From positions 17,341 to 81,340 of the forward strand of contig NZ_JAIULG010000015.1 in the NCBI RefSeq assembly GCF_020169415.1: DNA of 64,000 bases, written 5' to 3'. This document shows, piece by piece, positions 45,934 to 54,210 of the stretch (positions are counted from its first letter, which is position 1; each line of letters opens with the position of its first letter). The translations under genes were made by a program, and so were the position numbers. The notes beneath the pieces were generated by a model, which saw only the letters and a list, made by a program, of their open reading frames with translations, had not been told where the DNA came from and did no database searches. The stretch comes from Tsukamurella sp. M9C. GTDB taxonomy: Bacteria; Actinomycetota; Actinomycetes; Mycobacteriales; Mycobacteriaceae.

Positions 45934-47544
45934 TCAGGCGGCCGGCGCCGCGCCGGCCGCATCGGGTGCGCCGGCCGCGCCGACCACCGTGGTTCCGTCG
46001 GGCGACCAGTACAGCCGCCCGTGTTCGAAGTCCTGCCGCACGCCGCCGTCGGCGAGCCTCATCTCCGACGAGACGGGCCACCCCAGCGGCCCCTTCTCGT
46101 AGCCGTCGCGGGCCCAGCGGGCGCCGATCGTGCCCGCCACGAAGAAGCCCTGTGCGGCGTCACGTCGCCGGTAGAGCACCCCGCGCTCGAAGGCCTCGAC
46201 CTGCCCGTCCGGCAGCTCCGTGTGGTCCACCACCGGGTAGCCCAGGGGGCCGTTCTCCCGCTGGTAGGACGTGTAGGACTCCAGCAACCGGGTCGGCACG
46301 GCGTGCGCCCCGGTGAGGGCGGTCCAGTAGACGGTGCCGCCCCGGAAGGCCGCGAACCAGCCGCGCCCGTCGGGACAGGCGACCGCGACGAGGTCCTTCC
46401 GCGGGCCGAGCCAGTCGGCGGCCCGGGCCGCGACGGCGCCGATAGCGGCCTCCGCCTGTGCCGCGGCGTCGACCGGCGGGGGGACGGGCACCGGGCCCGC
46501 GGCGGCCGGCGCTGCGGCAGCGTCGGCCTTGGCGGCGTCCGCGGGAGCCGCCGCGCCGCTGAACACGGCGACGTCCGCGGCGAAGACGTCCCAGGGGAAT
46601 CCGTCGCCCACGTCGGTGTGGTCGCCGATGCCCAGCGCGCGGGTGACGTACCGGTGGTCGCTGATGCCGTCGGTGACCCGGTACGGCGGGGCGACGACGG
46701 TCGTGGCGAAGCCGTACTTGCGCGCGTCCGCCACCGCGAGCCACGCCGCGATCGTGAGGTCGGCGCGGCGCTCGAGCCAATCGGCGCGCGACCACCCGGC
46801 GTGACTGCCCGCGAAGCACAGATTGATCGTGTACGGGTTGGCGCTGAGCACGCTCCACGAGGCGAAGTCGGTGTCGACGACGTCGCACACGACCCCGTCC
46901 CGCACGGTGTAGTGGTAGCTGGCGCCGTGCGCCGCGTCGTTGCAGAAGGCGGCGAGGCGCTCGGCGGTGCTGTTCCCCTCCTCGGTGTGCAGGAGGAAGT
47001 TCCGGATCACCGCGCCGTTGCGCGACGAGCGGGAACCGCCCATCCGGTCGAGTTCGGTGTAGGCGGGTGCGGGGGACATCGCGACTCCGTTCGCGTCGTC
47101 GGGAAAGGGTGACGGGGCGGCCGCGGCCAAGCGGTCGTAGATCGCCTGCGCCTGCGCCATCCGCTCGTCGTAGCGATCGGGGAAGGCCGAGCGCTGGACC
47201 TGCTGGGCGTACCAGCCGGGCGTGTGGGCGGGCGAGTCGAAGGGCTGCGCCTTGAGTGCCGTGTAGAACAGGCGCGAGCTCAGGGTGGGGTCCATGCGCT
47301 CCCGCGCGCTCGAGCCCCACCACGGCGCCCGCTGTTGCAGGGGCCCGACGCTGTTCGCGTCCGAGCCGACGGCGTCGTGGGGTTCCTTGAGGGAATCGGG
47401 GTCGGCGGCGTTGGCGTAGACGGTGAGGTTCGATTCGACGAGGCCGGTCGCCAGGCAGATCACGATCCCGCGCTCGGAGACGCCGGACCGGCGCCCCTCC
47501 GCGATGAACGCGGCGGCGACCGCATCGCGGGTGTACGCGCTCAT
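45934..47544 (-). CDS. LysA-like endolysin: lysozyme-like domain, amidase, LGFP repeats
   Basis: 536 residues. Residues 1-135 form a helical domain with GLVESN and VGPLQQR, like actinophage LysA or transglycosylase N-domains. Residues about 155-330 are an N-acetylmuramoyl-L-alanine amidase (Amidase_2): zinc ligands are probably in LLHTEEG and GIGDHTDVG. Alanine/proline linkers follow, then at least two LGFP repeats (GPLGYPVVDHTELPDGQVEAF and GPLGWPVSSEMRLADGG), which attach to mycolate-type cell walls. No signal peptide. ATG 47544 overlaps the LysB-like stop by four bases. Confidence 0.85.
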   Translation of the reverse strand: MSAYTRDAVAAAFIAEGRRSGVSERGIVICLATGLVESNLTVYANAADPDSLKEPHDAVGSDANSVGPLQQRAPWWGSSARERMDPTLSSRLFYTALKAQPFDSPAHTPGWYAQQVQRSAFPDRYDERMAQAQAIYDRLAAAAPSPFPDDANGVAMSPAPAYTELDRMGGSRSSRNGAVIRNFLLHTEEGNSTAERLAAFCNDAAHGASYHYTVRDGVVCDVVDTDFASWSVLSANPYTINLCFAGSHAGWSRADWLERRADLTIAAWLAVADARKYGFATTVVAPPYRVTDGISDHRYVTRALGIGDHTDVGDGFPWDVFAADVAVFSGAAAPADAAKADAAAAPAAAGPVPVPPPVDAAAQAEAAIGAVAARAADWLGPRKDLVAVACPDGRGWFAAFRGGTVYWTALTGAHAVPTRLLESYTSYQRENGPLGYPVVDHTELPDGQVEAFERGVLYRRRDAAQGFFVAGTIGARWARDGYEKGPLGWPVSSEMRLADGGVRQDFEHGRLYWSPDGTTVVGAAGAPDAAGAAPAA

Positions 47545-48341
47545 ACCGGCACTACCGACTTCTTCCAGCTGCAGACACGGGCGAGCAGGTCGATCCCGGA
47601 GACCGGCCGGTTCGCGCTGTCGCGCCACATGGGGAGGCCGTACGCGGTGGTGTGCTGTCCGCTCGCGAAGCCCGACAGATCTGCCGGCCAGGACCACCAC
47701 CCCGGGTCGAACCAGTGCCCGACGTTCGCGAGATCGGAGACGACGTCCTCGATCCCGTCGTCGACGAGCTGCGCGATCAGGCGGTTCGGGTCGGTCAGGG
47801 TGAATGCCATCACCGGACCGGCGAAGGCGTGCAGGGGCGATACGGCGGGGCAGGAGGTCATCACGTCGCCGGGACTGGCGATCTCGAACAACGGCACCGG
47901 CGACCGCTGGTCGTTCGGCACGGTCCCGGTGCCGCCCGTCGCGTAGATGCCGAAGCGGTTCGGCGCGATCGGCAGCCCGTAGGAGACGCCCGCCCGCCGG
48001 CTGGGGTCGGCGATGGTGCCGACCATCAGGCAACCCGCCGTGTCAGCACTCGTCTTGAGCCACCGGTTCACGCCGACGGCGCCGAGCGAGTAGCCGAGAA
48101 CGATGTAACGGTCCCCGGGGTGGAGCGCCGCGGTCCGGCTGCGGAGCCAGTCCACCACCTGCGTCGCGCTGTTGTCGCCCGACGGTGCCAGCGGATCGCG
48201 GGCGGCGTTGTCGAGGCTGATCGCGGCGCTGTAGATCACCTGTTCCACGGTGACCTCGCGCAATTGCCGGGTGACGTTGTCCAGCATGTTGCCCGACACG
48301 GGTTCGCCGGTGCCCCGGGCGCAGAAGACGAAAACGGACAT
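47541..48341 (-). CDS. LysB-like / cutinase-fold esterase, probable mycolyl-arabinogalactan esterase
   Basis: 266 residues. It starts MSVFVFCARGTGEPV and carries the nucleophile elbow GYSLG in IVLGYSLGAVGVNRWL. A later Asp and a His near VGHWFDPGWW would complete the triad. Mycobacteriophage LysB cleaves the ester linking mycolic acids to arabinogalactan; genes usually neighbour lysA, as here. No export signal is evident. AAGGAG lies seven bases before ATG 48341. Other readings are a PE-PPE-type or cutinase-like lipase. Confidence 0.75.
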   Translation of the reverse strand: MSVFVFCARGTGEPVSGNMLDNVTRQLREVTVEQVIYSAAISLDNAARDPLAPSGDNSATQVVDWLRSRTAALHPGDRYIVLGYSLGAVGVNRWLKTSADTAGCLMVGTIADPSRRAGVSYGLPIAPNRFGIYATGGTGTVPNDQRSPVPLFEIASPGDVMTSCPAVSPLHAFAGPVMAFTLTDPNRLIAQLVDDGIEDVVSDLANVGHWFDPGWWSWPADLSGFASGQHTTAYGLPMWRDSANRPVSGIDLLARVCSWKKSVVPV

Positions 48342-48442
48342 TCGCTCGCTCCTTCGGTGCGGAGATCGCCGGGGCGGGAGAGGGATTCCGCTGGTGCGTA
48401 CGGCGATCTGAAGGAAAGTCTGCGCAGCAGCGACGCCGAGCA

Positions 48443-48459
48443 CACGAGTAGCGCACTAC
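48443..48459 (-). promoter_or_regulatory. LAL-regulon box, lysis operon copy
   Basis: Read on the minus strand the element is GTAG-TGCG-CTACTCGTG. The same GTAG-N4-CTACTCGTG stands before the DUF2235 gene. CAGACT, a weak -10, begins 21 bases downstream, as TACGGT does in the other copy. Dyad GTAG/CTAC suits a dimeric LuxR protein. Confidence 0.65.
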
Positions 48460-48519
48460 CTGATTTGTCGCCGGCTCCGTGGACGGCGGTGCGAGATCAG
48501 CCGCGGCGGATCGCAAACA

Positions 48520-48531
48520 TCGAATTTTCGA
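48520..48531. promoter_or_regulatory. Inverted repeat TCGAA-TT-TTCGA
   Basis: An AT-rich dyad in the 280-base space between lysis operon and LAL gene. The role is unknown; autoregulation of the regulator is one possibility. Confidence 0.35.
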
Positions 48532-48607
48532 CCATTAGTACCCGAATCGACGTGCCGGGCAGGAAGACCCGGGAGATTCGACCTGCGCAGTCGGGCCGCA
48601 CCGGGAC

Positions 48608-48613
48608 TAGAAT
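48608..48613 (+). promoter_or_regulatory. -10 box TAGAAT of the LAL gene
   Basis: TAGAAT ends nine bases before ATG 48622. No ribosome binding site is visible, suggesting a nearly leaderless transcript. Confidence 0.5.
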
Positions 48614-48621
48614 AGGTGTTC

Positions 48622-51246
48622 ATGCGACAGCAGTTGCGGATCGTCGAGCGGGGGCGCGAGTACGACGACGTCCGCGCGGCGCTCGATGCGGGGTCCGCGG
48701 GCTGTGGGGTCATCGTGACGGGGGACGCCGGCGTCGGCAAGACGACGCTCGCGCGGTCGGTCGCGGCGGATTCGAAGCTGCACGTGCAGTGGGTCGCGGG
48801 AACGGAATCCGCGCGCGGGATCCCCCTCGGGGTGTTCGCGCATCTCGTCGGCCCGGCCACCTCCACCGATCCGGTCACCTACCTGTCGGCGGCGCGGGAA
48901 TCGCTGCTCGCGGACGGGCACCTCGTCGTCGGCGTGGACGATGCGCATCTGCTCGACGAGCTCTCGGCGACCCTGCTGCACCAACTCGCCATCGACCGCG
49001 CCGTCCACCTCATCGCGACGGTCCGCAGCGGCGAGGCGGTGCCCGACGCCATCACCAGCCTGTGGAAGGACGGCCACGTCGTCCGGATCGCGCTGGATCC
49101 CTTCACGCTGGAACAGAGCGTCGAGCTGGTCGAGGCGGCGGTCGGCGGCCGCCTCGAGGGCCTGTCCGCGCGCCTGATGTGGGAGGCCTCCGGTGGGAAC
49201 GCGCTCTACCTCAAGCACCTCGTGCAGGGGGCGCTGGAATCGGGGGCGCTGCGCGAGGTCGGCGGCGTGTGGCAGATGCGCGGACGGGCGGCGGTGACCT
49301 CGGAGTTGGCCTCGCTCCTCGACGGGCGCGTCGATCACCTCGACGACGCCGTGCTGCACGTGCTGAAGCTGCTGACGCTTTGCGAGCCGATCGACCTCGA
49401 CGTGCTGGCCGACCTCGGTGGGGACGACGCCGTGGAGAAGGCCGAGGCCGAGGGGCTGATCCGGATCGCCCGCGAGGGCCGCGCGCTCTCGGTCCGCTAC
49501 GCGCATCCGCTCTTCGGCGAGGTGATCCGGGGCCGGCTGGGATTCGCCGCGTCGCGGCGGCTGCGCGGGCACCTCGTCGAGGCGCTGGGGCGGCGCGAGG
49601 TCTCCTCGGCGTCGGACCGGATCCGGCTCGCGGGACTGGCTCTCGACAGCGACGCCGACCTCGAACCGGGCCTCCTGTGCGATGCCGCCCGCGACGCCCT
49701 GATGCTCGCGAACGTCCCGATGGGGGAGCGCTTCGCCCGCGCCGCGCTGGACGGCGGGGCCGGGCTGCCCGCCGCGTGCCTCCTGGCGCGCGCGCTGATG
49801 TGGCAGGGCGAGGCGGCCGAGTCCGACCGGGTGCTCCGGGCCTTCGACCCCGACGATCTCGACGAGGTCGAGCTCGTGCTGTGGGGCGCGCAGCGGATCG
49901 GGAACCTGTTCTGGGCGGTCGGCGACGTGGCCGCCGCGAACGAGGTGCTAGCGCTGCTGGCCGAGCGCGTCGAGGCGCCCGTCCTCGCACTCATCGTGCA
50001 GGGCATCGGGGCGGCGTGCGCCGCGTTCACCGACGACCTGCCGCGGGCGCTGGAGCTGGCGGACGGCGTCATCGGGTCGCCCGCGGCAACGCCCTGGGCC
50101 GTGGAATGGGCCGTCTTCGCAGGCGGTTTCGCGCGGGCGCTGGCCGGCCGCGGCGACGAGGTGGCGGCGCTCGCGGTGCGTGGCCGCGAGGCCGAACCGC
50201 ACACGGACGGCGTGCTGCGGTTCCCCGCGGGCTACGGGGAGATCCTCGCGCTGACGCTCACCGGGGCCTTCGAGCGCGCCCGCGCCGCGGCGCAGCGCTA
50301 CGTCGAGTTCCGTTCCGCGGGGCAGTTCCTCGCGTGGGCGCTCTCCGGCATCCATGTCAGCGCGGTCGACCTCGCGGAGGGGAACTACGCGCGGGTCGTC
50401 CAGCAGGCGGAGCAGACCCTGGCGACGGTCCGCGACCGCCCCGACGTCTCGTGGGTCTTCCCCGCGCGGTTCCAGCTGGCGCAGGCGTACGCCGCGCTCG
50501 GCGAGGCGGAGGCGGCGGCCGCGGCGATGCTCGACGCCCGCCGGCATTTCGGGGACAACGTGGCGGTGTTCGGCCACCAGCTCATGATCGCGCAGGCGTG
50601 GCAGGAGGCGGCGGCGGGGACCACGTCCGCGGCGATCGCCACCTCCCGAGCGGCGGCCGACGCCGCGGGGGTGAGCGGGCAGCACGCCCTCGAGGCGGAG
50701 GCGCTGCACACCGCCGCGCGGCTCGGTGACGCGGAGCCCGGGATCGCAGACCGCCTCGATGCGCTCGCGGAACGACTGGACGGCGTGCTGGTCCCGGTGT
50801 ACGCCCGGCACGCCCGCGCGCTGGCCGACCGGGACGGTGCGGGCCTCGACGCCTGCGCGGCGGAGTTCGAGCGGATCGGCGCCCTGCCCTCGGCAGCGGA
50901 TGCGGCCGCTGCGGCGGCGAGCATGCACGCACTGGCGGACGCACGGAGCGCGATGCACGCCTCCGCGGCCACCGCGGACCGTCTGGCCGCGGCCTGTGGC
51001 GGCCTGCGGACGCCCGCACTCGCGGAGTCCGCCCACCCGCTCCCGCTCACCACCCGGGAGCGGGAGATCGCGAATCTCATCGCCGCCGGACTCACGAACA
51101 AGGAGATCGCGGACCGGCTGTTCCTGTCGGTCCGGACGGTCGAGGGGCACATCTACCGCGCCTGCGCCAAGGTGGACGCGACCGATCGCGCGGGCCTTGC
51201 GTCCGCGCTCGTGCGGGGGCGCCGCGATGCGGCCCGAATCGAGTAG
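48622..51246 (+). CDS. LuxR-family LAL regulator (large ATP-binding)
   Basis: 874 residues, a typical LAL size. It opens with an AAA+/STAND-type ATPase: Walker A GDAGVGKTT (about 35) and Walker B LVVGVDDAHLLDE (about 97). A long alanine-rich TPR-like middle follows, and the C-terminal LuxR helix-turn-helix starts at LTTREREIANLIAAGLTNKE (about 810) with SVRTVEGHIYRACAKV. It lacks an autoinducer domain and there is no luxI. It is flanked by the lysis operon and the DUF2235 gene, both with the same upstream box, and is likely their activator. Inducer unknown. Confidence 0.9.
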   Translation: MRQQLRIVERGREYDDVRAALDAGSAGCGVIVTGDAGVGKTTLARSVAADSKLHVQWVAGTESARGIPLGVFAHLVGPATSTDPVTYLSAARESLLADGHLVVGVDDAHLLDELSATLLHQLAIDRAVHLIATVRSGEAVPDAITSLWKDGHVVRIALDPFTLEQSVELVEAAVGGRLEGLSARLMWEASGGNALYLKHLVQGALESGALREVGGVWQMRGRAAVTSELASLLDGRVDHLDDAVLHVLKLLTLCEPIDLDVLADLGGDDAVEKAEAEGLIRIAREGRALSVRYAHPLFGEVIRGRLGFAASRRLRGHLVEALGRREVSSASDRIRLAGLALDSDADLEPGLLCDAARDALMLANVPMGERFARAALDGGAGLPAACLLARALMWQGEAAESDRVLRAFDPDDLDEVELVLWGAQRIGNLFWAVGDVAAANEVLALLAERVEAPVLALIVQGIGAACAAFTDDLPRALELADGVIGSPAATPWAVEWAVFAGGFARALAGRGDEVAALAVRGREAEPHTDGVLRFPAGYGEILALTLTGAFERARAAAQRYVEFRSAGQFLAWALSGIHVSAVDLAEGNYARVVQQAEQTLATVRDRPDVSWVFPARFQLAQAYAALGEAEAAAAAMLDARRHFGDNVAVFGHQLMIAQAWQEAAAGTTSAAIATSRAAADAAGVSGQHALEAEALHTAARLGDAEPGIADRLDALAERLDGVLVPVYARHARALADRDGAGLDACAAEFERIGALPSAADAAAAAASMHALADARSAMHASAATADRLAAACGGLRTPALAESAHPLPLTTREREIANLIAAGLTNKEIADRLFLSVRTVEGHIYRACAKVDATDRAGLASALVRGRRDAARIE

Positions 51247-51285
51247 CCCACTACTCGTGACCGCTGTCCGCCCGCTTCGTACGGT
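51243..51285 (+). promoter_or_regulatory. LAL-regulon box plus -10, DUF2235 copy
   Basis: GTAG-CCCA-CTACTCGTG (51243-51259) is followed by TACGGT (51280-51285), seven bases before ATG 51292. The box would sit just upstream of or overlap the -35 position, suiting an activator. Confidence 0.65.
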
Positions 51286-51291
51286 CGGACC

Positions 51292-52584
51292 ATGAACGCC
51301 ATCCGGAAGCCGAAGACCCTGGTGATCTGCTGCGACGGCACGTGGCAGAAGCCCGACAACAAGCACGTCTCGAACGTGGAGAAGATCGCCCGCGGCGTGG
51401 CCCCCGTCGGGCACGACGGCGAGCCCCAGATCGTCTACTACCAGCGCGGCGTGGGCTCCGCCGGCAGCCGGATCGAGCGCGTTCTCGCGGGTGCCTTCGG
51501 GTTCGGGCTCGACGCGAACATCCTCGACTGCTACTGCTTCCTGGCGCTCAACTACGAGCCGGGCGACCGGATCTCGGTGTTCGGCTTCAGCCGCGGCGCC
51601 TACACGGCGCGAAGCCTCATCGGGATGATCTCCCACGTCGGCCTTCTGACCCCGGACGGCGTCGCGCAGGACAAGCTGCCCGAGGCGATGTCCGTGTACC
51701 GGACGCGGCCGCCGGGCGAGAAGAAGGACCCGAAGCACGACGCGGACCTCGCGAGGCTGCAGCCGTACTGCTATGACGAGGGCGTCGTCACCATCGACAA
51801 TCTGGGCGTCTTCGACACCGTCGGCGCCCTGGGCCTCCCCGGCATCGCCCGCGAGAAGTACCGGTTCCACGACGTCGAGCTCAGCCCGAAGGTGAACCGC
51901 GCCCGACAGGCCCTCGCGCTCGGCGAGCGCCGCCGGCCCTTCGCGCCCTGCCTGTGGGGCGGCGCGCACCGGGACATCCGGCAGGTGTGGTTCGACGGCG
52001 TCCACCTCGACGTGGGCGGAGGGTACGAGAACTCCTTCTACTCGGACCGGTCCCTGCTCTGGATGGTCGGCGAGGTGGCGCAACGCGGCCGGCTGCGGGA
52101 GTCCGTGCGGCCCAAGGCCGCCGTCCGGCCGGAGGACTACGACGACTATCCGGGGCTGCGCTTCGACTGGTCCATGCTCGGGCCGGGCCTGTGCTCCACC
52201 GGCCCCGTCGAGAACGATTCGCTGGGCTTCGGATATCGGATCGCCAACGCCCTCGCGGCGATCCGCGACCTGTGGCGCCGGCCCGGGCCCGGCGTCGTGC
52301 CGGTCTTCGCCGGCGGGTGGCGCACCATGGCGCCGACCGCGCCGAGCGTGAACGATCCGCACGGCCGCGCCTACGACGTCCACCTCGAACGCAGCGCCGC
52401 CCAGCGCGGGATCAACCCGAACACGGCGATCTGGGTGGCCGAGGTGCGCGGCGCCCTCAGCCTGAAGCCCGACGGCTCGACCGGGCCGGCCGACGTGCAC
52501 GCGCTGGACAATCTCTACACCGAGGTCCCCACCTTCGCGGCCCTCAGCGCGCCGCCCGCGAGTGGGACGCTCAGAGCTGGCTGA
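51292..52584 (+). CDS. DUF2235 alpha/beta hydrolase, Tle1-like phospholipase family
   Basis: 430 residues. It starts LVICCDGTWQKPDNKHVSNVEK; the nucleophile motif is VFGFSRGAYTARSL (GxSxG, about 102), then an FDTVGALG motif and DVGGGYE. Tle1 members of the family are phospholipases used as toxins by type VI secretion, but no such system or immunity gene is here, so an intracellular or envelope lipase is possible. It is probably leaderless. The last 14 bases overlap the convergent amiC gene. The box upstream links it to the lysis cassette. Confidence 0.85.
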   Translation: MNAIRKPKTLVICCDGTWQKPDNKHVSNVEKIARGVAPVGHDGEPQIVYYQRGVGSAGSRIERVLAGAFGFGLDANILDCYCFLALNYEPGDRISVFGFSRGAYTARSLIGMISHVGLLTPDGVAQDKLPEAMSVYRTRPPGEKKDPKHDADLARLQPYCYDEGVVTIDNLGVFDTVGALGLPGIAREKYRFHDVELSPKVNRARQALALGERRRPFAPCLWGGAHRDIRQVWFDGVHLDVGGGYENSFYSDRSLLWMVGEVAQRGRLRESVRPKAAVRPEDYDDYPGLRFDWSMLGPGLCSTGPVENDSLGFGYRIANALAAIRDLWRRPGPGVVPVFAGGWRTMAPTAPSVNDPHGRAYDVHLERSAAQRGINPNTAIWVAEVRGALSLKPDGSTGPADVHALDNLYTEVPTFAALSAPPASGTLRAG

Positions 52585-53617
52585 TCACGTCGAAGTCGCA
52601 TCCCTCCGCGCGCGCCAGGTACATCCGCTGATGCGCGTGGCCGTCGCGGAGCGCCATGTTGCCGCGGGCCCCTTCGTAGTGCACGCCGCCGACCCCCGCC
52701 ATGATGTCCCGGACGTCCGTGCTGCGCACCGTCGACAACAGGGACTCGAGCAGGAGCATGCCCTCGAAGCAGGACTCGCCCATCGACGTCGGGGTGCAGG
52801 CGTCGGGGCCGAAGCGGCCGAAGTAGCGGGCGCCGAACTCCATCGACTCGGACGTCACCACGGAGTCGAAGTAGCCCGCCGAGGCGAACAGGTCGCGCGT
52901 GGCGTCCGGGCCCGAGGCCATCAGCATGTGCTCGTCCATGAGCGGCGAATAGCGCACGAAGGCACCGTCGAGGCCGGCCGCCGCGAAGGCCCGGTTGAAC
53001 TCGACCGCGTCCTGCCCGAGGAGGAGCATGAGCACGCCGTCGGCGTCGGAGCGCGCGATGTCGGTGACGACGGACGAGAAGTCCTCGGTGCCGACGGGGA
53101 CGAAGCGCGCGCCCACGAGATCGTCGCCGAGGCGGCGCGCGAAGCGCACGCACGCCTTCGCGCTGTCGCGGGCCCAGAGGTAGTCGCTGCCGACGATCCA
53201 CCACCGGCGCAGTCCGCGTTCCCGGCGGAGCCATTCGAGGGCGGGGAGGATCTGCTCCTCGGGCGTCTCGCCCGTGAGGAAGACGCCGGCCGTCGACTCG
53301 CCGCCCTCGTAGAGCGCGGTGTAGACGTAGGGCACTCGCAGGTCGAGCCGCGCGGAGAGCGCGCGCCGCACGTCGGAGGTGTGCCAGCCGACGATGGCGT
53401 CGATCTCGCCCGCCGCCAGCAGGGATTCGACCTCGCGCGTCACGTTCGCCACGCCGGTGGCGGAGTCGATGGGGCGCACGGTCAACTCGCGCCCGAGGAT
53501 CCCGCCCCGGGTGTTGATGTCGTCGGCGGCCAGCGTCGTGCAACTGAGGCACGACGGTCCGAACAGGCCCGCGGGGCCACGTCGGGGGTACAACAACCCA
53601 ACGGTGTACTCGCTCAT
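52571..53617 (-). CDS. amiC: AmiC-like amide-sensing substrate-binding protein
   Basis: 348 residues, type I periplasmic-binding fold without signal peptide, so cytosolic. VGLLYPRRGPAGLFGPSCL starts the first lobe; WIVGSDYLWARDSAKA matches the AmiC/UrtA-type pattern and ESCFEGMLLLESLL is in the second lobe. In P. aeruginosa AmiC holds the antiterminator AmiR until amide binds. In mycobacteria amiC is a positive factor for amidase, as I recall. No AmiR gene is present here. ATG 53617 has only a weak ribosome binding site. Divergent from the MarR gene. Confidence 0.85.
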   Translation of the reverse strand: MSEYTVGLLYPRRGPAGLFGPSCLSCTTLAADDINTRGGILGRELTVRPIDSATGVANVTREVESLLAAGEIDAIVGWHTSDVRRALSARLDLRVPYVYTALYEGGESTAGVFLTGETPEEQILPALEWLRRERGLRRWWIVGSDYLWARDSAKACVRFARRLGDDLVGARFVPVGTEDFSSVVTDIARSDADGVLMLLLGQDAVEFNRAFAAAGLDGAFVRYSPLMDEHMLMASGPDATRDLFASAGYFDSVVTSESMEFGARYFGRFGPDACTPTSMGESCFEGMLLLESLLSTVRSTDVRDIMAGVGGVHYEGARGNMALRDGHAHQRMYLARAEGCDFDVISQL

Positions 53618-53725
53618 GGACGTCCGCTCGTCTGAAGTCCTGCCCTACGGACCGGTGTACAGACGAGCCTACGCGGAGCGCGCCCGCAGCCGGGGAAGAA
53701 CGCGATACAGTGGTCGCGGATTGCG

Positions 53726-54106
53726 ATGACACAGTCGAGGATCGGGGCGGACATGGACGCGAGCGCGGACCTGCGGGAGGCGCCGGCGCGCACCGCTTTC
53801 GCGGCCGTCTGCGAGGCCGACGATCTCGTCATGAACGTCCTCACCCCGGCCCTCGCGGAGCACGACCTCACCGTCGAGCACTTCCGCGCGCTGCGCCTGC
53901 TCGCCGCGGTCGAAGGTGCCACCGTCGGTGAGCTGGCGGCCCGGACCGGCACCACTCCGTCGTCCACCACCCGCCTGGTCGACCGCCTGGTCGAGCGCAA
54001 CCTCGCGTACCGGCGACCCGCTCCGGGCGACCGGCGCAGTGTTCTGCTGACGCTCTCCGACACCGGCCGTGAGGTCTGGGAGTCGCTCGTCCTGCGCCTG
54101 TCGTAG
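53726..54106 (+). CDS. MarR-family regulator, short
   Basis: 126 residues against about 140-150 for most MarR proteins; it stops soon after the wing, so the last dimerisation helix is shorter. HTH: VGELAARTGTTPSSTTRLVDRLVERNLAYR, wing RPAPGDRRSVLLTLSDTGREVW. A later start at ATG 53753 would remove nine residues. It lies between amiC and amiS. M. smegmatis AmiA, a MarR-like repressor of amidase as I recall, is the obvious analogue. The cluster's missing AmiR suggests that this protein acts as the transcriptional switch. Confidence 0.82.
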   Translation: MTQSRIGADMDASADLREAPARTAFAAVCEADDLVMNVLTPALAEHDLTVEHFRALRLLAAVEGATVGELAARTGTTPSSTTRLVDRLVERNLAYRRPAPGDRRSVLLTLSDTGREVWESLVLRLS

Positions 54107-54164
54107 CAACCCCTACCTGCGTTTTCACCGATTCCGCTGCGCGCATCGAGCTGTCCGCGAATAC

Positions 54165-54193
54165 TACCGATCAGAGATAGTGCCGAATCGGTA
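54165..54193. promoter_or_regulatory. Dyad TACCGAT / ATCGGTA upstream of amiS
   Basis: A perfect 7-base dyad with a 15-base spacer (54165-54171, 54187-54193), ending 17 bases before amiS; the right arm also lies in CCGAATCGG. A third ACCGAT lies at 54127. A candidate site for the MarR protein. Confidence 0.45.
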
Positions 54194-54210
54194 ATAAATC
54201 GGGAGTCGCG

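Noticed and set aside
45267..45962. Minus-strand frame across both tRNA-Glu genes
   Set aside because: It translates tRNA and terminator sequence; the real gene start is ATG 45913 in another frame.
48622..51246. Quorum-sensing LuxR receptor
   Set aside because: There is no acyl-homoserine-lactone domain and no luxI gene; the ATPase/TPR architecture is LAL.
51292..52584. Type VI secretion effector Tle1 with immunity gene
   Set aside because: No VgrG, Hcp, sheath or small lipoprotein immunity gene lies nearby; only the fold family is shared.
54103..54117. Third LAL-regulon box (GTAG...CTAC)
   Set aside because: The half-sites are six bases apart and CTACTCGTG is absent; it overlaps the MarR stop codon.
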